A stretch of DNA of 38,820 nucleotides, taken from contig DAOUEU010000098.1 in NCBI GenBank assembly GCA_034430255.1, forward strand, positions 1-38,820. Direction: 5' to 3'. Below the pieces are notes generated by a model. It did not search any database. It saw only the letters and a program-made list of their open reading frames with translations, and was not told where the DNA came from. This DNA comes from DATKYK01 sp034430255. Lineage in GTDB: Bacteria > Chloroflexota > Dehalococcoidia > E44-bin15. The position numbers and the translations under genes were made by a program. Positions 24,560 through 33,622 of this stretch are shown here, one piece after another; the first letter of the stretch is position 1, and every line of letters starts with the position of its first letter.

Positions 24560-25834
24560 ATGTCGTTTTTTCAACACCCTGACCCTCCAGGAAGCAGCGA
24601 ACCGGATGCATTGATTCCTTATCAGGGAAAGGTCACTACCTTCACGTCGCTCAAGAATCGCCACTACCGCTGGTTCTGGCTGGGTATGCTCGCCTCCTTT
24701 GTGGCGATCCATTTTCAGCTGGTTGCACGGAACTGGCTGGTCTATGAGATGACCGGTTCGGCGCTGGACTTGGGTATCGTGATTGCTGCATGGGGGCTTC
24801 CCATCCTCCTGCTCTCGCTTTATGGGGGCGCGGTAGCCGATCGGGTTAAAAAGCGTGACCTTCTGATCTGGACCCAGGTGGCCAATGGCATTATCACCCT
24901 CATCATCGCTGTCCTGATAGGTACTGGGGAGATTGCCCTGTGGCATCTCATCGCCGCCGCCGCGCTCACTGGTATTATCTTTGCCTTCCATGTCCCAGCG
25001 CGCCTGGCGATAATCCCTGAACTGGTGCAGGAAAGGGAGTTCATGAATGCCATCGCACTTAACTCCACCGGGATGAATCTGTCAAGATTTATTGGCTTCG
25101 CCATTGGGGGAGCACTGCTAGGTGCCATCGGGGTGGCCGGCGTCTACTACTTAGTGGTGTTCTGCTACTTTGTATCGGCGGCCTTGCTATTTATGCTGCC
25201 GGTGGTGGAGAAGGTTCGAGAGCGAGCGGTCACCTCGATACGGGTCGACCTGGTGGAGGGACTGCGCTACCTACACCACAGCCCCATCATCCGCTCTCTG
25301 CTGGTGATGGCCTTCGTCTCTATTGCCTTTGGCCTGCCCTACATGAACCTTATGCCCGTATTTGCCGTTGACATCTTCAATGTTGGCGAGGTTGGCCTGG
25401 GATTGCTTCTGGGCATGGCGGGACTGGGGTCGCTTATCGGCTCCCTCGTCATCGCCTCCCTGGGAGATTTCCGGAGGAAGGGGCTGCTTCTCGTCGGTCT
25501 CGCTTTCGGGTTCGGGGCCAGCGTGGCGTTCTTTGGTTTTTCAGGTTACTACCCCCTCTCCCTCGTGCTGCTTGTCGCGGTAGGTCTGCTTGGCACCGGC
25601 TATCTGGCGATCAATAATACACTGATTCAGATCAATGTGCCCCATGAGATGCTGGGAAGGGTGATGAGCATCTATGTTATGACCTTTGCCATGATGCCAC
25701 TCGGGACACTACCGCTGGGCGCCGTTAGCGAGGCTGTAGGAGCGCCACTGGCAATAGGGGCTGGTGGCATCATTGTGGTCCTCTTTATCCTGGTGATGGC
25801 TGTCTTTCAGCCCAGACTGAGGCGACTGGAGTAG
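24560..25834 (+). CDS. Major facilitator superfamily transporter (EntS-like exporter group)
   Basis: A 424-residue integral membrane protein with about 12 predicted helices. It starts with a short cytoplasmic tail and the group-typical FTSLKNRHYRWFWLGMLASF; the loop-2/3 motif YGGAVADRVKKRDLL and the middle arginine-rich loop fit the MFS-3/EntS-like exporters of drugs or siderophores. The substrate is unknown. The frame is open back to 24476; I prefer ATG 24560, but an in-frame GTG at 24551 with AAGGAGG 13 nt upstream is also possible. It is divergent from the endonuclease-like gene and ends 10 bp from a convergent gene. Confidence 0.82.
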   Translation: MSFFQHPDPPGSSEPDALIPYQGKVTTFTSLKNRHYRWFWLGMLASFVAIHFQLVARNWLVYEMTGSALDLGIVIAAWGLPILLLSLYGGAVADRVKKRDLLIWTQVANGIITLIIAVLIGTGEIALWHLIAAAALTGIIFAFHVPARLAIIPELVQEREFMNAIALNSTGMNLSRFIGFAIGGALLGAIGVAGVYYLVVFCYFVSAALLFMLPVVEKVRERAVTSIRVDLVEGLRYLHHSPIIRSLLVMAFVSIAFGLPYMNLMPVFAVDIFNVGEVGLGLLLGMAGLGSLIGSLVIASLGDFRRKGLLLVGLAFGFGASVAFFGFSGYYPLSLVLLVAVGLLGTGYLAINNTLIQINVPHEMLGRVMSIYVMTFAMMPLGTLPLGAVSEAVGAPLAIGAGGIIVVLFILVMAVFQPRLRRLE

Positions 25835-25844
25835 GCGGAGGGGG

Positions 25845-26609
25845 TTACTCTTCCTCTTCCTCTTCCATATCGGTTGTCACCTCTTCGCCCAGGTAAGGGA
25901 GCATGACCTCTGCCTTCTCGCGCCTTCTCCTCCTGGAAAGGGGAAGGGCATCGATAGCATGCCTGAGTCCTGAGAGCCCTTCCTTGGTATCACCCGCCAC
26001 CTTTACTACCACCCCAGCCAGCCCGGTCTCCCAGAGCTCTTTGAGGTCTTCCCCCGGTATACCGATGGGGGTTGTCGCCAGCAGGGGTTTGCGCACTAGG
26101 TTCGCCAGATGCTGGCAGACCATCAGTCGCTGCACCGTGAGCGAAGGTTCGTCACTGATAAGCACAGCATCGATAGGTAGTTGCGCGGTAGCTCGTATCA
26201 AGCCGTCGGGCAGCGAGGGCCCGAGCTTCAAAATACGTCCCATCTCTCCATCTCGAAGCAGAATGAGCGGAGCTTTTTCAGCGTCGAAGACCAGGAAATC
26301 GCATCCCGCCGTTTTGAGCCGGTCGAGCTGCTCCTCGGTAGTTTCGCCGATTGAAACTCCCCAGGGAAGCTCCCCAAAAGATGTGGCGATTTTTTCTGCT
26401 TTTTGGAAAAATTTGGCGCTCTCCACCTCGCTGAGCAGCACGGCGTCAGCACTCTCCATGGCCGCAGCGGTGGCAGTGGCATCTACCTCGGGCAGAGTGG
26501 CGATAAGCAACATACGGGGGCTTTTCGGTGTCGCTGCCGCTGCCCTGAAGCCTATAGAGGGGGTCGAACCTCGAGATACCTTGTTCAACTTATCAAGAAG
26601 CTTGCTCAC
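25845..26609 (-). CDS. Uncharacterised protein with a TIM-barrel-like layout and glutamate tail
   Basis: I do not recognise a named family. The 254-residue soluble protein has alternating short strands and helices (PRMLLIATLPEVDA, ADAVLLSEVES, CDFLVFDAEKAPLILL, IDAVLISDEPSL, LAGVVVKVAG), as in a beta/alpha barrel. It has no signal peptide or membrane segment. The C-terminus has a basic patch LSRRRRREKA and ends in six glutamates. GTG 26609 follows AAGGAGG by 4 nt, an excellent ribosome-binding site, so it is probably translated. It is downstream of the tRNA fragment and convergent with the MFS gene. It may be lineage-restricted. Confidence 0.7.
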   Translation of the reverse strand: MSKLLDKLNKVSRGSTPSIGFRAAAATPKSPRMLLIATLPEVDATATAAAMESADAVLLSEVESAKFFQKAEKIATSFGELPWGVSIGETTEEQLDRLKTAGCDFLVFDAEKAPLILLRDGEMGRILKLGPSLPDGLIRATAQLPIDAVLISDEPSLTVQRLMVCQHLANLVRKPLLATTPIGIPGEDLKELWETGLAGVVVKVAGDTKEGLSGLRHAIDALPLSRRRRREKAEVMLPYLGEEVTTDMEEEEEE

Positions 26610-26941
26610 AGTTCCTCCTTATTTAAAAATTCATGGTTGCAAAGGGAATCAGGGTGATTTTAAAAACCCCGATTCTCTCTAATGGTGGCTGTTGTAGGGC
26701 GAAAAAAACCAGCGGTCGGAATCGAACCGACGACCGGCGGTTTACGAATACGCGGCTTGCAATTTACCCTCAATTTGAAGCTAGAACTACTGTATTTCAG
26801 CTCCCTATGACCCGCAGTTTTTACGTCAGCGAGGAGCCAAATCAAAAGAAATTATACAGAAATTCGAGAAAAATTCAATACAATATGTCGGGTCGCAAGA
26901 GAAAGCGTACACCTTTTTACTTACACCAACCGACGCATTCC
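26610..26941. other. Region between the glutamate-tail gene and hemL
   Basis: The gap contains the tRNA 3' fragment. An imperfect hairpin at 26644-26677 could end leftward transcripts. The rest shows no gene; an open frame across 26633-27076 is the antisense of the tRNA piece and of hemL and is spurious. Confidence 0.5.
26708..26757 (-). pseudogene. 3' half of a tRNA gene, probably tRNA-Thr(CGU)
   Basis: On the minus strand, the anticodon loop TTCGTAA (anticodon CGT), the stem strand ACCGC, a 5-base variable loop CGGTC, a perfect T arm (GTCGG-TTCGATT-CCGAC) and the acceptor strand CGCTGGT occur in the correct order and spacing. A run of seven T begins at the last acceptor base. The 5' half is missing: the preceding bases form no D arm or acceptor strand, and the 5' anticodon stem pairs only partly. 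It may be an integration scar or a decayed gene. The amino acid assignment is inferred from the anticodon. Confidence 0.6.
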
Positions 26942-28261
26942 CTAGCGAAAAGAAGCAAGATAGTGGAGGGTCTTTTCTATAGCTTTAACTGTAATCTGAA
27001 TGTCTTCGCTAGAATGAGCAAGGGAGACAAAGGCTGCTTCAAATTGAGAGGGCGGCCAGTAAATGCCTTCTTCTAATAGCTGTTGGAAGAATAGGCTAAA
27101 GAGCTGCGCATCTGCTCGCTTCGCTGATTCGAAATCAAATATTGGTTCATCGGTGAAGAAAGCAGTCAGGATCGAGCCTGCGCGTGATGTATGCACAGGT
27201 ACCTTCGCGCTGGTCGAAGCCGCGGCTATGCCCTCTTCTAAAGCAGATGACATGGCTTCCAGTTGCCTGTAGACCTCCGGTTGGCTTAAAACCTTGAGCG
27301 TCTCTATTCCCGCTGTCATAGCCAAGGGATTACCAGACAGCGTGCCTGCCTGATAAACTGGCCCCATTGGTGCTACCATCTCCATAATCTCTCGCTTACC
27401 GCCATAAGCCCCTATTGGTAACCCGCCACCAATAACCTTTCCCAGGCAGGTTAAATCTGGTGTTATTCCGTAGAGGGTCTGTGCCCCTTCGTAGGCCAGG
27501 CGAAAACCAGTGATCACCTCATCGAATATGAGTAGAGACCCGTACTTTTCGGTTAATCTATCAAGGCCTTCCAAGAATCCAGACCGGGGTGGAACTACTC
27601 CCATGTTAGCTGCAACTGGCTCGACTATTACAGCTGCAATCTCTTTTGGATAGTGCTCGAATAAGTGCTCAACGGCATTTGTATCATTGTACGGAACGAC
27701 GAGCGTATCACGAGCATAGCTCGATGGCACTCCGGGGCTATCTGGGATCCCTAATGTAGCCACCCCAGAACCGGCCTTGGCGAGAAGCCCGTCTGAATGT
27801 CCGTGGTAGCACCCGGCAAACTTCACAATTTTATCTCTGCCGGTGAAGGCTCGGGCCAGACGTATGGCACTCATAGTAGCTTCTGTGCCTGAGTTAACAA
27901 GGCGAATCATTTCAATAGCAGGCATAGCCGTACAGACCATTTCTGCCAGCGTGGTCTCAAGCTCAGTGGGAGCACCGAAGCTTGTACCTTGCTCCACCGC
28001 CTTCTTAACCGCCTTCACCACTTGGGGGTGGGAATGTCCCAGGATCAATGGGCCCCAGGAACAAACGTAGTCTATAAATTCGTTGCCGTCCTCATCGCAG
28101 ATTCGGGAACCCTGGCCACGTTTAATGAAGAGGGGGCATATATTAATTGACTTAAATGCTCGTACCGGGCTATTAACGCCCCCGGGCAAATAGCGTTTGG
28201 CTTCATCAAAGAGCTCGCTTGAACGCTTTGAATCCTTCATATTCACACATCCCCGGCTCAT
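26942..28261 (-). CDS. hemL: Glutamate-1-semialdehyde 2,1-aminomutase
   Basis: HemL converts glutamate-1-semialdehyde to 5-aminolevulinate, the common precursor of all tetrapyrroles, using pyridoxal phosphate. The 439-residue protein has PGGVNSPVRAF, the cofactor-site segments VNSGTEATMSAIRLAR, FDEVITGFRLAYEGAQ and the Schiff-base lysine Lys275 in CLGKVIGGGLPIGAYGG. I use ATG 28261, which forms an ATGA overlap with the hemB stop; ATG 28240 (MKDSKRSSELF) fits family N-termini equally well. It is the last gene of the heme operon and works with HemA, encoded six genes upstream. Confidence 0.97.
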   Translation of the reverse strand: MSRGCVNMKDSKRSSELFDEAKRYLPGGVNSPVRAFKSINICPLFIKRGQGSRICDEDGNEFIDYVCSWGPLILGHSHPQVVKAVKKAVEQGTSFGAPTELETTLAEMVCTAMPAIEMIRLVNSGTEATMSAIRLARAFTGRDKIVKFAGCYHGHSDGLLAKAGSGVATLGIPDSPGVPSSYARDTLVVPYNDTNAVEHLFEHYPKEIAAVIVEPVAANMGVVPPRSGFLEGLDRLTEKYGSLLIFDEVITGFRLAYEGAQTLYGITPDLTCLGKVIGGGLPIGAYGGKREIMEMVAPMGPVYQAGTLSGNPLAMTAGIETLKVLSQPEVYRQLEAMSSALEEGIAAASTSAKVPVHTSRAGSILTAFFTDEPIFDFESAKRADAQLFSLFFQQLLEEGIYWPPSQFEAAFVSLAHSSEDIQITVKAIEKTLHYLASFR

Positions 28262-29229
28262 ACCCAGGAAGCAGCCTCCTTGGCGTGGTAGGTGATGATG
28301 AAGTCCGCACCTGCCCTCTTGACAGCGGTTAGAATCTCGAGAATCGTCGGTCTCTCATCTATGAAGCCGCGCTGCGCCGCTGCTTTAACCATGGCGAACT
28401 CGCCACTGACATTATAGGCAGCTAGTGGGCAATTGACGGCACTGCGCACCCTATACAGAACATCCAGGTAAGCCAAGGCAGGCTTTACCATAATCATGTC
28501 TGCGCCCTCGGCTATATCCTGTTCTACCTCCCTCAAAGCCTCTCTCCAGTTAGGGGGATCCATCTGATAGGAGCGGCGGTCGCCGAACTGCGGCGTGGAT
28601 TCAGCGGCCTCGCGGAAGGGGCCGTAGAAAGCGGAGGCATATTTTGCGGCGTAGGAAAGGATGGGAATATGATTGAACCCCCCCTCATCCAGTGCTTCCC
28701 GGATCGCCTTAACCCTGCCATCCATCATATCGGATGGCGCCACTATGTCAGCACCGGCCTCGGCATGGGATAGGGCTGTCCTTGCCAGGAGTTTCAGGGT
28801 CTGGTCGTTATCGACATAGCCGTCCACAACAATTCCACAGTGACCGTGGCTTGTGTATTCACAGAGACAAACGTCGGTCATTATCAGCAGCTCCGGCACC
28901 GACTGCTTGACGGTGCGTAATGCTCGTTGAATTACCCCTTTGGGATGATAAGCCCCAGAGCCGGTAGCGTCCTTATTGCTGGGTATACCAAACAGGATCA
29001 CTGCTGGAATTCCAAGCTTAGCCACCCCCTCAATCTCCCGGGGCAGCATATCTATAGAATAGCGAAAGATGCCTGGCATGGTGGCTATTTCCTGTTTTTG
29101 GCCGTTGCCCTCTACGACAAAGAGCGGGTAAACCAGATCCCCTACACTGATGTGGGTTTCCCGAACTAAGTTCCGTAGCGGTTCCGTCCGCCGCAGACGA
29201 CGGGAACGTAATAGAGGAAAGCCTGTCAT
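28258..29229 (-). CDS. hemB: Delta-aminolevulinic acid dehydratase (porphobilinogen synthase), zinc type
   Basis: HemB condenses two 5-aminolevulinate molecules to porphobilinogen. The 323-residue protein has the catalytic zinc site DVCLCEYTSHGHC (Cys121, Cys123, Cys131), so it is of the zinc-dependent kind rather than the magnesium type with DXALDPY. The Schiff-base lysines lie in LSYAAKYASAFYGPF and MIMVKPALAYLD. ATG 29229 overlaps the cobA-hemD stop codon as ATGA, and its own stop overlaps hemL the same way, indicating translational coupling in the operon. Confidence 0.97.
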   Translation of the reverse strand: MTGFPLLRSRRLRRTEPLRNLVRETHISVGDLVYPLFVVEGNGQKQEIATMPGIFRYSIDMLPREIEGVAKLGIPAVILFGIPSNKDATGSGAYHPKGVIQRALRTVKQSVPELLIMTDVCLCEYTSHGHCGIVVDGYVDNDQTLKLLARTALSHAEAGADIVAPSDMMDGRVKAIREALDEGGFNHIPILSYAAKYASAFYGPFREAAESTPQFGDRRSYQMDPPNWREALREVEQDIAEGADMIMVKPALAYLDVLYRVRSAVNCPLAAYNVSGEFAMVKAAAQRGFIDERPTILEILTAVKRAGADFIITYHAKEAASWV

Positions 29230-30758
29230 GTGCTCCTCCCTTCACCTGCACGGTAGTACTGTTCTATGGCCTCTACTAATCCAGGGATCGTGTTTTCCCC
29301 GGCAACTATGTCCACTCTCAATCCCACTTCCTCAGCCGTAGACGCTGTCTTTGGCCCGATGCAAGCCACCTTTGCCTTTCCCAGTGAAGGGATCTCGGTA
29401 CCCAGCAAAGCTAGCAAATTAGTCACGGTTGATGAACTGGTAAAGGTGACCATGTCGATTTTTCCAGATAAGAGCATCTCTTTTCCTTGGGAAAAGTCTT
29501 TACCTGCCGGGATGGTCCTGTAAATGGCTATCTCGCGCACCTCTGCTCCGAGCTGGGCGATCCCTTCAGCCAGTTCCCTATTCGCTATGTCAGCACGAGG
29601 GAGTAGAACACGAGAACCAGAAACCACTTTACCTTTGATCCCAGATAGTAAGCCATCACTGGTATAGGTATTGGGAACATAGTCAGGGAGTATCCCGTAA
29701 GTAGTTATCGCCTTTGCGGTGGCTGGGCCGATAGCGCCGATCCTGATGCCCTTGAGACATCGGGCATCGAGACCCAGATCAGATAACCGCAGGAAGAATG
29801 CCTCGACACCGTTGACACTGGTGAAGACTATCCATTGATAATTGTCCAGATTAAGGATTTCTCGATCCAGTTCGTCTTTCTGTGGTGCGGCCTGAATCTC
29901 GATTACGGGCATTTTAACTGGCTGGGCGCCCTTCTCCCTGAGAAGTCTGCTCATTAGGCTGGTCTGATGCTCGGCCCTGGTGACCAGGATGCGCTTGCCA
30001 AATAGGGGACGGTTGTCGAACCAGCGGAGCTTTTCCCGTAGCCTGACCACCTCTCCAACCACTATCACTGCGGGAGGGCTAAAACCTTTCTGCGTCGCTT
30101 TGGCTACTATGTCGGACAGGGTGCCGACAACGGTTTCCTGCCTGGGCCCACAGCCCTCTCTGATAAGGGCAATTGGGGTAGTGGGAGCTCTGCCATGATC
30201 TACCAGTTCCTTAACTATATGGGACAGGTTTGCCATGCCCATAAGAACGACCAAGGTGTCCGCCGCCGTAGCCAGCTTCTCCCAGGCAATGCTTGATCTG
30301 CCTTTGCTGGGGTCCTCGTGTCCGGTAACTACTGCCAGGGACGATGCCAGCCCGCGGTGTGTAACCGGGATGCCGGCATAGGCGGGGACAGCCGACGCCG
30401 ATGATACACCGCATATTACCTGAAAGGAGACCTGGTTCTGTACCAGGGCTTCCGCCTCCTCTCCTCCCCGCCCTAGGATGAACGGGTCCCCTCCCTTCAG
30501 TCGCGCTACCGTCTTGCCCTCCTTGGCCTTCTCCACCAGCAGGCGATCTATATCGCCTTGCTCCCAGGTATGGCACGTAGGGGTCTTACCCACGTAAAAC
30601 TTTTCCGCGTCGGGGCGGGCTGACTCGAGAAGGCTGCAATCGACCAGGTGATCGTATACAATCACATCAGCATGCTTCAGGCACTCAAGACCCTTAACTG
30701 TAAGCAGTCCTGGATCGCCAGGTCCGGCTCCTACTAGGTAAACCTTGCCACACTTCAC
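29226..30758 (-). CDS. cobA-hemD: Uroporphyrinogen-III C-methyltransferase / uroporphyrinogen-III synthase fusion
   Basis: A 510-residue fusion. Residues 1 to about 240 are the SAM-dependent methyltransferase that makes precorrin-2 (VYLVGAGPGDPGLLTVKG, RLKGGDPFILGRGGEEAEAL, VVLMGMANL). Residues about 250-510 are uroporphyrinogen-III synthase, which closes hydroxymethylbilane to the type III ring (KRILVTRAEHQTSLMSRLL, IVFTSVNGVEAFF, VTFTSSSTVTNLL). The two act in sequence, and such fusions are known in several phyla. It starts at GTG 30758 in a GTGA overlap with the hemC stop codon. It stands at the branch where flux enters siroheme and corrinoids. Confidence 0.95.
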   Translation of the reverse strand: MKCGKVYLVGAGPGDPGLLTVKGLECLKHADVIVYDHLVDCSLLESARPDAEKFYVGKTPTCHTWEQGDIDRLLVEKAKEGKTVARLKGGDPFILGRGGEEAEALVQNQVSFQVICGVSSASAVPAYAGIPVTHRGLASSLAVVTGHEDPSKGRSSIAWEKLATAADTLVVLMGMANLSHIVKELVDHGRAPTTPIALIREGCGPRQETVVGTLSDIVAKATQKGFSPPAVIVVGEVVRLREKLRWFDNRPLFGKRILVTRAEHQTSLMSRLLREKGAQPVKMPVIEIQAAPQKDELDREILNLDNYQWIVFTSVNGVEAFFLRLSDLGLDARCLKGIRIGAIGPATAKAITTYGILPDYVPNTYTSDGLLSGIKGKVVSGSRVLLPRADIANRELAEGIAQLGAEVREIAIYRTIPAGKDFSQGKEMLLSGKIDMVTFTSSSTVTNLLALLGTEIPSLGKAKVACIGPKTASTAEEVGLRVDIVAGENTIPGLVEAIEQYYRAGEGRST

Positions 30759-31678
30759 TGGACTTTCGCCTCTCTGATGAGTTGTGATGCACCCATTGCA
30801 AGTATCTTTTGAGCCAGCCGGATTCCCACATGCTCGGGGTCAGAGATGTTTCCTTGCTCAGAGCTTTTCATAATTGACTGGCCAGTGGTGCCAGCCACCA
30901 TTCCGTCAAGCCTGAGGGTATCGCTACTGGGTGTGCCCAGCGCTGCTATCGGGGCACGACAGCCGCCGCCCAGGGCTCGGAGGAAGGCACGCTCGGCAAT
31001 GACGCTGCACCGGGTGGGATGGTGATTGAGCACGGAAATGAGCTCGGCTATGTGCTCGTCACCTGCGCGAATCTCTATCCCCAGCGCTCCTTGTCCTACC
31101 GACGGAAGAAAATGCTCTGGAGAGAGGTATTCCGTTATCCTTTCCTCATAGCCAAGACGGATCATGGCTGCGGAAGCCAGTATAACGCTGTCAAGTTCAC
31201 CAGAGGACACCTTCCGCAGTCGGGTATCAATATTTCCCCTGATGCTGCATATTTCCAAGTCAGGGCGATAGCTAAGCACCTGAACGGCACGCCGCAAGCT
31301 CCCCGTGCCTACCCGTGAACCTGGTGCCAGCTCGGAGAGCCTGGTGGTTTTGGATACTAGAACATCCCTGGGGTCAAGCCTCTCTACAACTGCTGCCAAG
31401 GATAGCCTGTTGGGGATTTCAGTGGGCATATCCTTAAGGCTATGAACTGCAAGGTCGATTCGTCCATCCAGTAGAGCCTCCTCCAGTTCCTTCACAAATA
31501 CCCCCACACCTGCCATCCGATCCACAGGGACCTTATACTCGCGGTCACCCCTAGTTACTATTGTGTCTAGGGTGAACTCAAGCTCAGGATTCTGCTCTTG
31601 CAGTTTGGCTAACACGATTTCAGCTTGAATTTGAGCAAGCCTGCTGCCCCGGGAACCAATGACAATACCCTTCCTCAC
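30755..31678 (-). CDS. hemC: Hydroxymethylbilane synthase (porphobilinogen deaminase)
   Basis: HemC polymerises four porphobilinogens into linear hydroxymethylbilane on a dipyrromethane cofactor. The 307-residue protein has IGSRGSRLAQIQAEIV, VFVKELEEALLDGRIDLAVHS, the arginine-rich GTGSLRRAVQVL and RGNIDTRLRK, and the cofactor cysteine in ALGGGCRAPIAA. It begins at GTG 31678, overlapping the hemA stop as GTGA. Its product passes to the HemD half of the next gene. Confidence 0.97.
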   Translation of the reverse strand: MRKGIVIGSRGSRLAQIQAEIVLAKLQEQNPELEFTLDTIVTRGDREYKVPVDRMAGVGVFVKELEEALLDGRIDLAVHSLKDMPTEIPNRLSLAAVVERLDPRDVLVSKTTRLSELAPGSRVGTGSLRRAVQVLSYRPDLEICSIRGNIDTRLRKVSSGELDSVILASAAMIRLGYEERITEYLSPEHFLPSVGQGALGIEIRAGDEHIAELISVLNHHPTRCSVIAERAFLRALGGGCRAPIAALGTPSSDTLRLDGMVAGTTGQSIMKSSEQGNISDPEHVGIRLAQKILAMGASQLIREAKVQ

Positions 31679-32955
31679 TCTTGCTTCTCCCCCTCTAGAC
31701 CGAAAAGATTACGGACCAATTCAGTATAGCTTTCTTCCTTGTGCGCCTTTTCCTTGAGGCACTTTATTGGTTCATGGAGTATTTTCTTTACGATCGCCTT
31801 AGTCATGGATTCCAGGCTAGCTCGCTCCTCGTCAGACAGCCCCTGAAGCTTCTTGAGGGTTAGGTTCAATTGGTGAAGGCGTATATCCTCAGCCTTGTTT
31901 ACCAGGGCGCTCACCGTTGGCCTCACCTGCAAGGCCTGCCACCACCGGAAGAACTTATCTGCTTGTGTCTCTACAATCGCTGAGGCACTACGGATTTCCT
32001 TCTCTCTCAGCTCACGGTTTGAATCTGAAACCTCGCTAAGGTGGTCAATGTTGTATAGGAATACACTATTTATTTTCTCAACTGCCGGCTCCACATCACG
32101 GGGAACTGCAATATCGATGATAACAAGGGGAAGCTTTGGGCGAGTTTCCATGGCCTCTTTCACAACGTGCAGACCCAGTACTGGATGTGGTGCTCCGGTA
32201 CAGCTGATGACTACGTCTGAGGTGCTCAGCTCAGCTCTTAGGTCGCTGATGGCAGCTGCTCTCCCCCCCAGTGTCGCTGCGAGAGTTGACGCTCTCTCTT
32301 CTGATCGGGCGGTAACGGTTATGTGGCGAGCACCCCTTTCTCTGGCTGCTTTGGCCACTAACATGCCAGCTTCGCTAGCGCCGATAACCAGAATCCTACG
32401 GTTGCTGAGGTTACCGATAACTCCTGTTACCAGGTCTACCGCCACGGAACTGACCGAAAGCGCATTTCTACTAATCAAGGTCTCGTCCCTGACCAGCCTG
32501 CCTGTGCGGATAGCGTTCCGGAAGAGATTGCGTAAGGGTAAATTTACCGTTCGCACCTTTTCAGCAGCCTCCAATGCTCGTCCCACCTGTCCAAGGATCT
32601 CAAACTCGCCGATTATCATTGAGTCGAGCCCGGAAGCCACGCGAAAAAGATGCTCTATGGCCTCTTTATCCCTGTACACATAAATGTAGCGTTGCAGGTC
32701 AGCGCCAGAGATGTTTGAATAGGTTTTTAGGAAGTCGATGCTAGCTTGCTTGGCGTAACTGCTATCGCCATTCACAGTGTAAATCTCAGTCCGGTTGCAT
32801 GTAGAGAGAATAACGCCTGTTCCCACATAGCTACCTAGCGAAACCAGGGCATCGCCGAGCTGGCTGGTGCCGATGGCCAGCCTCTCGCGGACCGCAACCG
32901 TCGTTGTGCTGTGATTTACGCCGACCACGTAAAGATAGGAAGCAACTGGCTTCAT
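31675..32955 (-). CDS. hemA: Glutamyl-tRNA reductase
   Basis: HemA reduces the glutamyl group of Glu-tRNA(Glu) with NADPH to glutamate-1-semialdehyde, entering the C5 pathway. The 426-residue protein has the catalytic cysteine Cys53 in STCNRTEIY, VASGLDSMIIGEFEILGQV, the Rossmann segment LVIGASEAGMLVAKAARERG and the C-terminal dimerisation helices. Starting at ATG 32955, it lies 1 nt after the met8-like stop codon. The presence of hemA and hemL with no ALA synthase shows the C5 route is used. Confidence 0.97.
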   Translation of the reverse strand: MKPVASYLYVVGVNHSTTTVAVRERLAIGTSQLGDALVSLGSYVGTGVILSTCNRTEIYTVNGDSSYAKQASIDFLKTYSNISGADLQRYIYVYRDKEAIEHLFRVASGLDSMIIGEFEILGQVGRALEAAEKVRTVNLPLRNLFRNAIRTGRLVRDETLISRNALSVSSVAVDLVTGVIGNLSNRRILVIGASEAGMLVAKAARERGARHITVTARSEERASTLAATLGGRAAAISDLRAELSTSDVVISCTGAPHPVLGLHVVKEAMETRPKLPLVIIDIAVPRDVEPAVEKINSVFLYNIDHLSEVSDSNRELREKEIRSASAIVETQADKFFRWWQALQVRPTVSALVNKAEDIRLHQLNLTLKKLQGLSDEERASLESMTKAIVKKILHEPIKCLKEKAHKEESYTELVRNLFGLEGEKQE

Positions 32956-32956
32956 C

Positions 32957-33622
32957 TCATGACTCCCTTCGTCCTCGCTTCTCGAGATTAATGAGGAGGA
33001 TAGCTCTCACCTCCTCAATTCGGCCGGCCTGCACCATGTCTATTAACGAGTCCAGATCTAGAACCTCTTGCCAGTCATCGCTTTCAACCGTAATCCCTCT
33101 TCTCTTCAATTCAGATCGAACCTCACTCACCAGTAGGGCTAAAGAGGCATATTCGGTACCAAAGTCTTTCTCTAGATTGGCTCGGATTTTCCGCGCCAGT
33201 GCCGGACTCCTTCCCCCGGTAGAGACGGCGATGGTAACATCGCCGCGGCTGAGATACGAGGGAACAATAAAATCAGAGCGATGGGGATCATCTACTACAT
33301 TAATCAGAGTTCCTCTTCCCTTGGCTTCTCTAGCTACTTCATCGTTTGTTTTGCCGTTGTCGGTAGCGGCTATAGCAATGAGGGCATCCACCAGATCACC
33401 CTGGCCATAATCTCTGGAAAGAAGGTGCACTTCCCCCCTATCAGCGAGCTTACCCAGCTCTTGACAAGGGTTAGCGCTGATCACCTCGACATTGGCCCCG
33501 TGCTTAAGAAGCGCATTTACCTTGCGAAGGGCGACCTGCCCACCACCGACCACCACACATTTCCTGCCCCTGATATTCAGAAAAATCGGGTAGTAGGGAG
33601 ATGCTTGCTCGTGTCCATTCAT
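32957..33622 (-). CDS. Precorrin-2 dehydrogenase / possible sirohydrochlorin ferrochelatase (Met8/CysG-N type)
   Basis: A 221-residue protein of the Met8/SirC/CysG N-domain family, which oxidises precorrin-2 to sirohydrochlorin with NAD and, in some members, inserts iron to give siroheme. It has a dinucleotide-binding start (CVVVGGGQVALRKVNALLK), the segment INVVDDPHRSDFIVPSYLSR, whose first aspartate aligns with the catalytic Asp of Met8p and CysG, and AVSTGGRSPALARKIR. No separate chelatase (SirB/CbiX) is in the operon, so the bifunctional form is plausible. ATG 33622 overlaps the ahbAB stop as ATGA. Confidence 0.92.
   Translation of the reverse strand: MNGHEQASPYYPIFLNIRGRKCVVVGGGQVALRKVNALLKHGANVEVISANPCQELGKLADRGEVHLLSRDYGQGDLVDALIAIAATDNGKTNDEVAREAKGRGTLINVVDDPHRSDFIVPSYLSRGDVTIAVSTGGRSPALARKIRANLEKDFGTEYASLALLVSEVRSELKRRGITVESDDWQEVLDLDSLIDMVQAGRIEEVRAILLINLEKRGRRES

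Noticed and set aside
26633..27076. Open frame beginning before the tRNA fragment, reading GRNRTDDRRFTNTRLAIYPQF
   Set aside because: It is the antisense of the tRNA 3' half and then of the hemL end. Such frames are a known source of false proteins, and it has no ribosome-binding site.
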